Source: Oscillospiraceae bacterium (GTDB taxonomy: Bacteria; Bacillota; Clostridia; Oscillospirales; Oscillospiraceae). From it: 13,331 bases of DNA. This document shows, piece by piece, positions 1 through 7,593 of the stretch. Position 1 is the stretch's first letter; every line of letters begins with the position of its first letter. A program made the position numbers and the translations under genes. The DNA lies in assembly GCA_031264545.1 (NCBI GenBank), contig JAISDV010000186.1, positions 1-13,331 of the forward strand, read 5' to 3'. The notes beneath the pieces are model-generated. The model saw nothing but the letters and a program-made list of their open reading frames with translations. It made no database searches and was not told the DNA's origin.

Positions 1-1608
1 GAAAAACAGCAAAACCGGATATAAAACCGGCGTCTTGGCGGCGGCGTTTATCCCCGTCCACAAAAAGCCCGAAAAAAAGAAGTTCACGGTAAAGATAAGC
101 GCGCCGAGCAAATAACATACACTCGCGGACAAAACGCCGCCCGCCTTGCCGAGCTTTATATCGTAAAAGGCATTCACGGGATGACGCAGCACATAAAAAC
201 CAAAGCGCATGTCACGCAAAAACCGATTTTTTACGGGCGGTTTTTTCTTGTCCCTGCCCCGCTTCACCCTTTTGGCGGCAAAAGAAGCCAGCAGGGTTAT
301 AACGATCAAAGCAAAAGCATAGGGCAGCACCTTGCCTATCTGGCTGTTCCGCACCTCCCAGTAAGCTTCGGAATAGCCGTCCTTGTCGCCCGCTTTTTTG
401 AAATACGCCGCGGCATCGGAATAATTATGCAGCTGCAGTTGGTTTTTGCCCATATAGGCGTAAAAAACGGCGCCGGAGCTTTGCGCGCACAGCGAAGCGA
501 AGGTGCGGAAGCTCTCGTAATAGTCGCCGTTCTGATACTGCGCGGTACCCGCGTGATAGGAAGCGGCAAAAGGCGTCTGCGTATAAATCTGTATAATTCC
601 GCGCTCCTTATCCATCACATAGAGGTTGAAGTTTTCATCGGCGCATATCCCGGAGGCCACGGTGATCAGCCCGTTTCTCTCGCTGTTAAGCGCGTACCCG
701 CCGAAGGTGAATACCAGGTCGCCGGAAATATCGTATTCAAATATAAACCCCGTCTCGGTTACGGCGAATATCTCGCCCGTCCCGCCCACTGAAACGTCGC
801 AAAAATTCAATTCGTCGTGCATGGCGCCCAGCAGATTGCCGCCGCCGACCGAATGCTTTTTGAGCGCGTCGCCCGACACGCCCTGGGTCAGCGTGTAATT
901 TATGCCCTTTTCGTCCTGCGCAATATTCGCAAAGGTGAGCGGGATCTTCCTGAACAGCTTCTCTTTTTGCGCCTTCGTAAAAAGCTTGTCCTCTATGAGC
1001 TCTAAAAGCGTTACCGGAACGTTGTTATACCCCGTATAGCCTAAAAATTTTCCGTTTTTGTCGAGCTGGATAAGCCCGTCATAGTTTCCCTCGGACACGA
1101 TCGTTATGATCCCGGCACTGTCCACGGCAAGCTTTCGCGGCTTGTAGCTGGCGTCCGCGCCGAACGAAATGTCCGCCGGACGCGGATATTCACGCAAAAG
1201 ACCACCGTCCCGGCCAAAAACAAAAACTTTTTCGCTCGCCGGGTCGGCAACGAACACCTCATCCCCGCGGCTTACGAAAACGCCCGCGGGCGCCTGCAAA
1301 AGGTCCTCGCCGATGACACGCGTCTCACGCGTCGCCAGGCTGATACAGACAATGCGCCCGTTCAGCGCATCGGCTACGTAAAGCCGGCCTCCGCGGTAAC
1401 AGATGTCCTCCGCGCCTTTGATCGGAGCGGACTTGCACAGCGTGCCCGCCGGAAGATAGGGATCGCTCACCCGCTGCCACGAAGCGTCGGCTGCGAGCGT
1501 GTACGCATATGATACGGCGTTGCCGTTATCGAACGATAACGCAAGGGCGCCGCTGCCGCCGCAAAGGACCGCGATGACCGCCAGACAAAGACAAAACAGT
1601 TTTTTCAT
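1..1608 (-). CDS. NHL beta-propeller / TPR-like / YIP1-type membrane protein (3' end cut by window edge)
   Basis: I translated this frame by hand: it is open from the ATG at 1608 to base 1, giving 536 residues with no stop, so the C-terminus lies outside. Residues 1-24 look like a signal peptide (MKKLFC..., ending ALA). Residues about 70-345 hold repeated NHL-like blades, for example RLYVADALNGRIVCIS, DEVFVADPASEKVFVFGRDG, EIFAVTETGFIFEYDISGD and FNLYVMDKERGIIQIY. Residues about 347-415 look like two TPR-type helical hairpins (QYQNGDYYESF, NYSDAAAYFKKAGD). A membrane helix follows at about 425-447, then a basic stretch, then VLRHPVNAFYDIK at about 472, which resembles the start of a YIP1 (PF04893) domain, followed by further hydrophobic helices. 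The start overlaps the stop of the MalG-like gene as ATGA, with AGGT 5 bases upstream of the ATG. By inference the propeller and TPR part lies outside the membrane. Its role is unknown; possibilities are a transport accessory protein or a surface sensor or scaffold. Confidence 0.88.
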   Translation of the reverse strand, partial: MKKLFCLCLAVIAVLCGGSGALALSFDNGNAVSYAYTLAADASWQRVSDPYLPAGTLCKSAPIKGAEDICYRGGRLYVADALNGRIVCISLATRETRVIGEDLLQAPAGVFVSRGDEVFVADPASEKVFVFGRDGGLLREYPRPADISFGADASYKPRKLAVDSAGIITIVSEGNYDGLIQLDKNGKFLGYTGYNNVPVTLLELIEDKLFTKAQKEKLFRKIPLTFANIAQDEKGINYTLTQGVSGDALKKHSVGGGNLLGAMHDELNFCDVSVGGTGEIFAVTETGFIFEYDISGDLVFTFGGYALNSERNGLITVASGICADENFNLYVMDKERGIIQIYTQTPFAASYHAGTAQYQNGDYYESFRTFASLCAQSSGAVFYAYMGKNQLQLHNYSDAAAYFKKAGDKDGYSEAYWEVRNSQIGKVLPYAFALIVITLLASFAAKRVKRGRDKKKPPVKNRFLRDMRFGFYVLRHPVNAFYDIKLGKAGGVLSASVCYLLGALIFTVNFFFSGFLWTGINAAAKTPVLYPVLLFF

Positions 1609-2444
1609 TTGATACCTGAATGCGCGACCGTGTTGAGAACGCGCGCCTGTAAAATGATAAACAGCACGATTCCGGGAACAATCAAAATCAGGGACGCGGC
1701 GGCGGATACGCCCTGCGCGGACAGAGACGCCGTGTTTGCGCTCACCGAGGAAAGATAATACGCAAAGGATTTTATCCCTTCGTCGCTGATGAAGTATTGC
1801 GACGCCTCGACGCTGTTCCAGGCGCTTTGGAAGGCTAAAATGGCAACGGTAGCCAGCGCCGGCATAACGATCGGCATGACGATTTTGAAGAGGATCAAAA
1901 ATTCGCTCGCGCCGTCTATCCTCGCCGCTTCGATGAGCGACAGCGGAACGCCGTCGATGAATTGCTTGACCAGAAACACCGAAACCGGCATTGCGATAAG
2001 CGGCAGGATCTGCGAAAGGAAATTATCGGTCAGTCCCAGGTTTTTGATGATCAGAAACCGGGGGATCGCCACCGCGACGGGAACGAACATCAGCGCCGTC
2101 TGATTTGCGGCAAGGATGCCTTTTTTCCCGCGAAAGTTCTTTTTAGAGAGGACGTAGCCCGCCGAGAGACTGATCAGCACCGCCAGGAAGGTGACGGCCA
2201 GCGCGATAAGAACGCTGTTGACCAAATAGGACGACACAGGCGTCACGGACTGCGAATCCAGCAAAAACAGACGCTTGAAGTTATCGAGCGTGGGGTGCAG
2301 GGTGATAAACTGCGGCGGATACGCATTTAATTCATTGGTGGATTTGAAAGCGTGGAAAATCACATACACCAGGGGCAGCAGCATGACCAGTATAACCGGC
2401 GTCAGAATAATATAAAATTTCAGCAGACCCTTTTTCTTTTTCAT
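1605..2444 (-). CDS. Carbohydrate ABC transporter permease, MalG/CUT1 type
   Basis: Inner subunit of the membrane channel of a CUT1-family sugar importer (binding-protein-dependent transport system inner membrane component, PF00528). The 279-residue length is typical for MalG-like proteins. About six hydrophobic segments are visible, the first at residues 8-30 and the last at 246-266. The cytoplasmic EAA loop that docks the ATPase is at about 172-191: EAARIDGASEFLILFKIVMP, with EAA, the invariant Gly178 and the following Pro. The ATG overlaps the stop of the MalF-like gene by one base (TGATG), with GAGG upstream at 2455-2458. The stop overlaps the next gene as ATGA. It probably works as a heterodimer with the preceding permease. 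The substrate cannot be told from the sequence; an oligosaccharide is the family expectation. Confidence 0.96.
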   Translation of the reverse strand: MKKKKGLLKFYIILTPVILVMLLPLVYVIFHAFKSTNELNAYPPQFITLHPTLDNFKRLFLLDSQSVTPVSSYLVNSVLIALAVTFLAVLISLSAGYVLSKKNFRGKKGILAANQTALMFVPVAVAIPRFLIIKNLGLTDNFLSQILPLIAMPVSVFLVKQFIDGVPLSLIEAARIDGASEFLILFKIVMPIVMPALATVAILAFQSAWNSVEASQYFISDEGIKSFAYYLSSVSANTASLSAQGVSAAASLILIVPGIVLFIILQARVLNTVAHSGIK

Positions 2445-3334
2445 CAGTCTTTGTCCTCAAACAGTTTATAAGCGCCGCGTGACGACAGCCAAACGAAAAT
2501 CAGGAGCACCACGCACAGCGCCGAGGCATAGCCCATCTCGTAGCGCAGGAAGCCGTAATCGTCGATATGGTTGATGATCAGCTGGCCGCCGTAGCCGGGC
2601 GTCGGATTGCTGCCCGAAAGCATCACGCCGAGTCCGGGTGAATTGAACGTGCCCACAAGCGCCATCACCGCGCCGAAGAGCATCTGCGGACGCATCGAAG
2701 GGATCGTCACATAAATGATCTCCTGAAACCTGTTTTTTACGCCATCCAGATACGCCGCCTCATAAAGCTCCCTGTCCACGTTCAGCACGCCCGAAAGCAT
2801 CGCCAAAAAGCCGACGCCCATACTGCTCCACATCGCGACGAAAATCATAATGGGCAACAGGGTCTCACTCGAGGTCAGCCACGCAACAGGCTCGTTCATG
2901 ACGCCGAGGGAAATCAAGACGCTGTTCAGATAGCCGCCCTTATCACCGGAAAACAGTACGCTCCATATCGTCGCAAGCGCCACCGAGCCGAGCATGGACG
3001 GCGAATAAATAATAATGGCCAAAACCGTCCGCAGGGTCTTGCCGAGCTGCGCCAGGACCCATGCGAGCAGAAACGACAGGATATACCCGCCGGGACCGAC
3101 TATCAGGGCGTAAGTGATCGTGTTGGGCAGAACCTTTTGAAAGAAAATCTTGTCGGCTGTGAAAATATCGATATAGTTTTTTAACCACACAAGCTGCGGC
3201 CAGGAAACCGAATCGAATTTTGTAAACGACAGTAAAGCGGACGCCAGGACGGGCAGTAAAATAAACAAAACGAAGCAGGCCAGAAAAGGAAACAGCATGA
3301 CCCAGTGGGAATACTTATTCAGGAAGGCTTTCAT
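2444..3334 (-). CDS. Sugar ABC transporter permease, MalF/UgpA/LplB type
   Basis: First permease of the CUT1 importer, 296 residues, normal for the short MalF type that lacks the large periplasmic loop of enterobacterial MalF. Hydrophobic segments are visible near residues 12-34, 74-97, 103-127, 160-183, 216-238 and 265-286. The EAA loop is at about 192-212 (EAAYLDGVKNRFQEIIYVTI), with the conserved Gly198 and a following Pro. The ATG sits in an ATGA overlap with the stop of the large solute-binding fusion. A strong Shine-Dalgarno (GGAGGAG, plus-strand 3343-3349) lies 8 bases upstream, the best one in the window, so this subunit is probably well translated. It pairs with the MalG-like gene directly downstream. 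The ATPase must come from elsewhere. Confidence 0.96.
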   Translation of the reverse strand: MKAFLNKYSHWVMLFPFLACFVLFILLPVLASALLSFTKFDSVSWPQLVWLKNYIDIFTADKIFFQKVLPNTITYALIVGPGGYILSFLLAWVLAQLGKTLRTVLAIIIYSPSMLGSVALATIWSVLFSGDKGGYLNSVLISLGVMNEPVAWLTSSETLLPIMIFVAMWSSMGVGFLAMLSGVLNVDRELYEAAYLDGVKNRFQEIIYVTIPSMRPQMLFGAVMALVGTFNSPGLGVMLSGSNPTPGYGGQLIINHIDDYGFLRYEMGYASALCVVLLIFVWLSSRGAYKLFEDKD

Positions 3335-6132
3335 TCAAGTATCTCCTCCGGCTTTTTGTACGTCAGCCCGCGCCGTGCCCTTCCGTTATCGTCCGCGTAG
3401 CCGAATTCAAAAAGCTTGCGTGAAAATTCGCGGTTGATGTTCAGCACGGCTTTATCGAGGGCCAGCCTTGCGCTCTGCCCGTCAAGCACAACGCTGCTCC
3501 ACGCGTCTGAAAGCTCGCGCTCCACCGCATACAGCGCGGGGTGGCGGTTTATTTCTATCGCGTTCGCCCGCTGGTCCCTGATAACCGCCTTATCCTCCCG
3601 GGAAAACGCCAATTGCTCAAAGGCTGCGTTATTCGCGGTATTCCATAAATAATCGGCGCCGTAAATGTTCGCGAGGGTGTTTCCAAACTCGGCCTGCGTG
3701 CCGGCCGACAGCCACCATTTCAGAAATTCCCACGCCTCGTCTTTTTTGCCGGAGGCCTCCAATATCGCGCAGGCGGTCGAGGCGGTCGTCGTTCCGTTGA
3801 CGACAGAACCGTCGTCCGCCAAAAATCCGGGCGCGGGCGCTATTTTCCAAAGCGACGATATTTCGGGCGCCGCGTTTTTAATTTTCACATAATCGGAAAA
3901 CGAGGCGATCCCTATTGGGATCTCTCCGTAACGAAAGCTGTTATAGAAGCTCGCCACGACAGGCTGCACACTGTAAAGCCGGTACAGATCCGTCAGCGTT
4001 TCAAAGCCCCTCAGGGCAGCGGGCGAATTGATAAGCGTTGTGTGGCCGTCCTCCGAAAAGAGCTCGCCGCCCGCCTGCAGGATAAACGGCGCCGTTGCGT
4101 AAAGGGGCTTGGTTCCCGAAAAACCGGAGAGCTGGAGGTAAAAATTCATAGAAGCGCGGCGGAGCGCGGGCATCATTTCCGCGACCTCGTCCCAGGTCCT
4201 CGGCGGCGTCAGCCCCAGGTCGTTCAATATATCCTCGCGATACATCAAAACATAAAATTCGCGCGTTTCGGGCAGACCGTATACCTTGTCCTCCAGAATA
4301 TAGGGAACGATAGCCTGCGCGTCATATTCGCCTGAAATAAGCGCGCCGAACCCCGCGTATTCCGATAAATCGACAGCCGCGCCGCGGATCCCCAAATCAA
4401 ACGGCGTGTTCGGCGCCAGCCCCAGCACAACATCCGGCGCGCCGCCCGAGGCGTTTGTCAGCAATATGCGCTGCTCGTTCGACAGCAGAGAAATATCCAC
4501 CTTAATGCCGGTTTGTTCCGTGAAGGTCTCCGACATCTGCTGCAGCAGCTCGGCATACTGTATGGAGCGGTTGATCCAGACCGTCAGCGCGTCTTTGCCG
4601 CCGTCTTTTTTTGAGGAAAGCCGTGAGGAAACGAGCCGCTTTATCCCAAACGCAAGATCCGTAAGCGCGCCCGCGTTTTCTGCCGGCAGGCTGTAATTCT
4701 CCCCGTGCAGGTATATCCTGTCTATTCCGACGCTTTGATAGGACAGGACGTCGACCTGCTGCATGAGATAGGACGTACAAGACGTCGTCCCCTCGCTTAA
4801 CAGCCTGAGGTTTGCCGGAATTTTATCCGGAGCTTCAAGGAGCTTTTCAAGGTTCCCGGCGGCGAGCTTGATTTTAGAGGCCGCCGCAGGCGACGGCTCG
4901 CCGATTTGCTCCAACGCGCCGTAAACCGCCAAAAGCCTGTCATAGCAGGACGACAGCTTTTCAAGTATCCCGGGGATATAGCTCTCCACGTCCCAGCTTC
5001 TCAGCGCGCTTGCGCCGCTCCCGGACACCTTTTTGATCTGCAGGCCAAGCGACGACAGCTCTTTTGAAATCCCGGAAATTTCACCGATACAGCCGGCAAG
5101 GGGCGCGCCGCCGGCCTCTAACAGGAGGGTGTGTTCGCCGGCGGTCAGCGCCACCGGGTCCGTGAGCGTGAAATTCTCGTATTCGCTGCCCGTATAGTCA
5201 AACGGAACGCCCCAAAAGTACTGCTCTCCGCCGTCAAAACAGACGTTGATATACGCGGGTATCCCTTCCTTGTAATCCTGCGAATAATGAAAGCTGAGCC
5301 TGTATACGCCCGCCGTCTGGACTTGAAAGCTATAAAGCACCTTTTGCCCCGAATTTTTGAACGAATCGGCCGACAGCGTGTTGATCAGGCTTGCGCTGTA
5401 GTCATGAGGGCTCAGATCCGCGCGCATAAGCGCGCTTCCGCGTATGGCCGAATCAGACTTTGCCGTATAGCTTTCGCCCTCTATGACCACAAAAGCCTCC
5501 CCGGCCGCATCCTGCATGAGCGGCAGGCGCCCTTCGGAGCCGAGCACCGCCGCGCTCCCGACAAGCGTGACCGACAACAGGTCCACATCGACGTCGTTGC
5601 TGACAAATGAAATTGTTTGCGCGCCTTTTTCAAAGAAAAACGCAAACGGAAGCGCGGACACGGCGCCCTGGTCAACCGCGTAGTCGGTAATAGCCGTATC
5701 GACGGCAAGAGATTTTTGGGGCAGCTCGTTTCCCGAAGCGTCAAACTTACGCGCGCCGGCCTGTGTCCACAAGGAAACTATTTGCGTGGTACAAAGATCC
5801 ACGGGCGTCCTGAGCGTGAGCGTGGATTTCTGCAAAATATCCGAAGCGGGCTTATAGGTCAGCAAAATGCAATATTCCCCCGACTCGGGAATATCCGCCG
5901 GAAGAGAATATTCCTCATCTACGACAAGCGTTTCACTGCACGGCAGGACGATCCCGTTTTCAGGAACGGCATAAAAGGTCGGCACATCAGCGGAAAGCGG
6001 CACAGCCTCGGACAAAGCCGCGGCTGATTTTGCCGGCGCGGCGGCAATCAAAACGAGAAGTACCAGGATCAGCGCCGATGCGGCCAGTACAGCCGGCAGC
6101 CGATACCGCTTTTTGAGAGAAATTTTAATCAT
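3331..6132 (-). CDS. Large extracellular solute-binding protein fused to N-terminal carbohydrate-binding-like domains
   Basis: A 933-residue protein about twice the usual length of a family 1 solute-binding protein. Residues 1-12 are basic and 13-32 form a hydrophobic helix. There is no Leu-x-x-Cys lipobox, so it is either secreted or held by an uncleaved N-terminal helix. Residues about 50-195 look like a beta-sandwich region. Residues about 213-345 resemble a CBM6/CBM35-type module (VVIEGESY, then AGVYRLSFHY, then LTAGEHTLLLEA). Residues about 385-510 are helical and rich in Leu, Ala and Ser. Residues about 514-905 form a complete solute-binding domain, with GGAPDVVLGL, KVYGLPETREFYVLMYREDI, TWDEVAEMMPALR and AWEFLKWWLSAG as family hallmarks. 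The ATG at 6132 overlaps the stop of the lipoprotein solute-binding gene as ATGA, and GGAG lies 5 bases upstream. The position directly before the permeases suggests it feeds them. A glycan-capturing binding protein is inference. Confidence 0.93.
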   Translation of the reverse strand: MIKISLKKRYRLPAVLAASALILVLLVLIAAAPAKSAAALSEAVPLSADVPTFYAVPENGIVLPCSETLVVDEEYSLPADIPESGEYCILLTYKPASDILQKSTLTLRTPVDLCTTQIVSLWTQAGARKFDASGNELPQKSLAVDTAITDYAVDQGAVSALPFAFFFEKGAQTISFVSNDVDVDLLSVTLVGSAAVLGSEGRLPLMQDAAGEAFVVIEGESYTAKSDSAIRGSALMRADLSPHDYSASLINTLSADSFKNSGQKVLYSFQVQTAGVYRLSFHYSQDYKEGIPAYINVCFDGGEQYFWGVPFDYTGSEYENFTLTDPVALTAGEHTLLLEAGGAPLAGCIGEISGISKELSSLGLQIKKVSGSGASALRSWDVESYIPGILEKLSSCYDRLLAVYGALEQIGEPSPAAASKIKLAAGNLEKLLEAPDKIPANLRLLSEGTTSCTSYLMQQVDVLSYQSVGIDRIYLHGENYSLPAENAGALTDLAFGIKRLVSSRLSSKKDGGKDALTVWINRSIQYAELLQQMSETFTEQTGIKVDISLLSNEQRILLTNASGGAPDVVLGLAPNTPFDLGIRGAAVDLSEYAGFGALISGEYDAQAIVPYILEDKVYGLPETREFYVLMYREDILNDLGLTPPRTWDEVAEMMPALRRASMNFYLQLSGFSGTKPLYATAPFILQAGGELFSEDGHTTLINSPAALRGFETLTDLYRLYSVQPVVASFYNSFRYGEIPIGIASFSDYVKIKNAAPEISSLWKIAPAPGFLADDGSVVNGTTTASTACAILEASGKKDEAWEFLKWWLSAGTQAEFGNTLANIYGADYLWNTANNAAFEQLAFSREDKAVIRDQRANAIEINRHPALYAVERELSDAWSSVVLDGQSARLALDKAVLNINREFSRKLFEFGYADDNGRARRGLTYKKPEEILE
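3343..3349 (-). promoter_or_regulatory. Strong ribosome binding site of the MalF-like permease
   Basis: The minus strand reads GGAGGAG eight bases before the ATG at 3334. It lies inside the last codons of the upstream gene and supports reinitiation at the ATGA junction. The other junctions carry only shorter matches (GGAG, GAGG, AGGT). Confidence 0.75.
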
Positions 6133-7553
6133 CCGTTCTCCGCTTGGATCTGTTTCATTCTATCGGAAAAGGTTTTATAAGAAACCGCAAAATCGCTGTT
6201 GAGTTTATTTTCGACTTCTTTGGCGACGGCAACCGGATCCTCGCCCTTTGCGATACGGTCCTTTGCCGTATAGATCGCGTCGTTCGCGGCCGCCCAATAG
6301 TCCGGCAAAACCTTCGAATAGTCGCCCTTGACCGACTGATCCATATGATTGTACATATACCTTACGCCGTCCGGAACATTGACCGCGGCATTAAACTTCT
6401 CGGCTACGGCGGGATTTGTGTTGGGCGGAATGGTAAAGCGGCTGGTCAAAACGCCGCCGGAGAGCTGCTGCTCCATTCTTACAAGAAGGCCCTCGGTCCC
6501 GAATGTGAAAAACTTCAGTAATTCATAAGCTGCCTGAGGGTCCTTCACGGTTGACAGTATCATGCCGTAGTCTGTGTGAACGATCTGTTTTGATCCTTCC
6601 GCGGAAGGCGCGGGTATGGGATAATAATCCCAGTTGAACGTAAACTGGCTGCTCATCCAGGCGTCGTCCCAGGTGCTTTGATTGGCGAAGAGGATCTTCC
6701 CCTCCGCCAGGCCGTCGGCCTTCGTTCCGAATTTCTTCGCGTAGTCGTCCTGCCCTCCGGCGCTTACAACAGCGGTGTCGCGCAAATTATCGGCAACAAG
6801 GCCGGGATATGCGGCAAGGCCGGAAACGACCCCGACCGCTTCGGTAAACGCGCCGTCGGTCAGATTAAATTTCTGCGCGGCGGGATCATAGCCCCATTGC
6901 CCGCTTACGGAGGGCATTTGCTCCATTAAATACTGTTCCAGCGACTCGGTATGGTTTATGCCGGAGGTCGTCGTCGTTGTCGCCTTTTTTGCAAGCTCGG
7001 TAAACTCGTCGATGGTCCAGTCATAATCCGGCCTCTGCAGATTCAATTCCTCAAGCAGATCCAAATTGACCACCAGCGCAGAGAATTGCAGCCAGGCCGG
7101 AACGGCATAGGTCTTTCCTTCGTAGGAAAAGCCGTCCATAGCCGCGGGAAGAATATAGGCGCTGTCCGGGTCGGCCTGCAGCAACTCGTCAAGCGGATAC
7201 ACCCAGCCCTGAAGCGCGAAATAGGAAAGATTATCCCAGCTGAGCACAACGTCGGGCAGGCTGTTTGCGGTTGCCCACGCCGTCAAAGCGTTGTTGAGGT
7301 CGCCCGAATATACCTCGATCTCCACTTCGATATTCGGATACATGACGCTGAAATATTCCAGCAGCTCATCGGTCTGGTCCGCCACCTGGTCGTTCACGGC
7401 ATATCGGACCGTGCCGGATATATCCTCATGCACAGTCAGATCACCTGTTTCAATTTCCGAGCCGCCTTTTTGCGTATTGCCGCTGCCGCAGCCCGAGAGC
7501 AGGGCCAAGCAAAGCACCGGCAAACAAAGCGCAAGGCTGATAATTTTTTTCAT
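6129..7553 (-). CDS. Lipoprotein sugar-type extracellular solute-binding protein (family 1)
   Basis: Substrate-binding lipoprotein of a CUT1-type importer. The 474-residue length is typical. Residues 1-21 are a lipoprotein signal with lipobox LSGC, so Cys22 would be lipidated and tether the protein to the outer face of the membrane. Family 1 hallmarks follow: MYPNIEVEIEVYSGDLNNAL (about 71-90), SLPDVVLSWDNLS (98-110), YEGKTYAVPAW (144-154), WTIDEFTELAKKA (179-191) and AAYELLKFFTFG (341-352). The ATG lies 40 bases after the stop of the DUF4434 gene, preceded by GGTGGGAAG. Its stop overlaps the next start as ATGA. It is clearly different in length and sequence from the neighbouring 933-residue binding protein, so the operon carries two non-identical receptors for one permease pair. 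The ligand is not predictable from what I can see. Confidence 0.96.
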   Translation of the reverse strand: MKKIISLALCLPVLCLALLSGCGSGNTQKGGSEIETGDLTVHEDISGTVRYAVNDQVADQTDELLEYFSVMYPNIEVEIEVYSGDLNNALTAWATANSLPDVVLSWDNLSYFALQGWVYPLDELLQADPDSAYILPAAMDGFSYEGKTYAVPAWLQFSALVVNLDLLEELNLQRPDYDWTIDEFTELAKKATTTTTSGINHTESLEQYLMEQMPSVSGQWGYDPAAQKFNLTDGAFTEAVGVVSGLAAYPGLVADNLRDTAVVSAGGQDDYAKKFGTKADGLAEGKILFANQSTWDDAWMSSQFTFNWDYYPIPAPSAEGSKQIVHTDYGMILSTVKDPQAAYELLKFFTFGTEGLLVRMEQQLSGGVLTSRFTIPPNTNPAVAEKFNAAVNVPDGVRYMYNHMDQSVKGDYSKVLPDYWAAANDAIYTAKDRIAKGEDPVAVAKEVENKLNSDFAVSYKTFSDRMKQIQAENG

Positions 7554-7593
7554 AGCTTCCCACCGTTCATATGGCGAATATATTCAATAGGCG

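Noticed and set aside
181..792. Long plus-strand open frame of about 200 codons
   Set aside because: It lies fully antisense to the NHL-TPR-YIP1 gene, whose frame has clear domains. Its translation shows no recognisable motif. GC-rich codon use leaves such antisense frames open by chance.
1543..1608. Lipobox in the NHL-TPR-YIP1 protein (AVLCGG)
   Set aside because: The residue before Cys16 is Leu rather than Gly, Ala or Ser, and a better signal peptidase I site (ALA) follows.
7541..7553. A-run at the start of the lipoprotein gene as a phase-variation tract
   Set aside because: Seven adenines within lysine and isoleucine codons are common at signal peptide starts; nothing else suggests switching.
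7554..7593. Promoter or terminator in the only intergenic gap
   Set aside because: The 40 bases contain no hairpin followed by T-run and no convincing -35/-10 pair in addition to the ribosome binding site.
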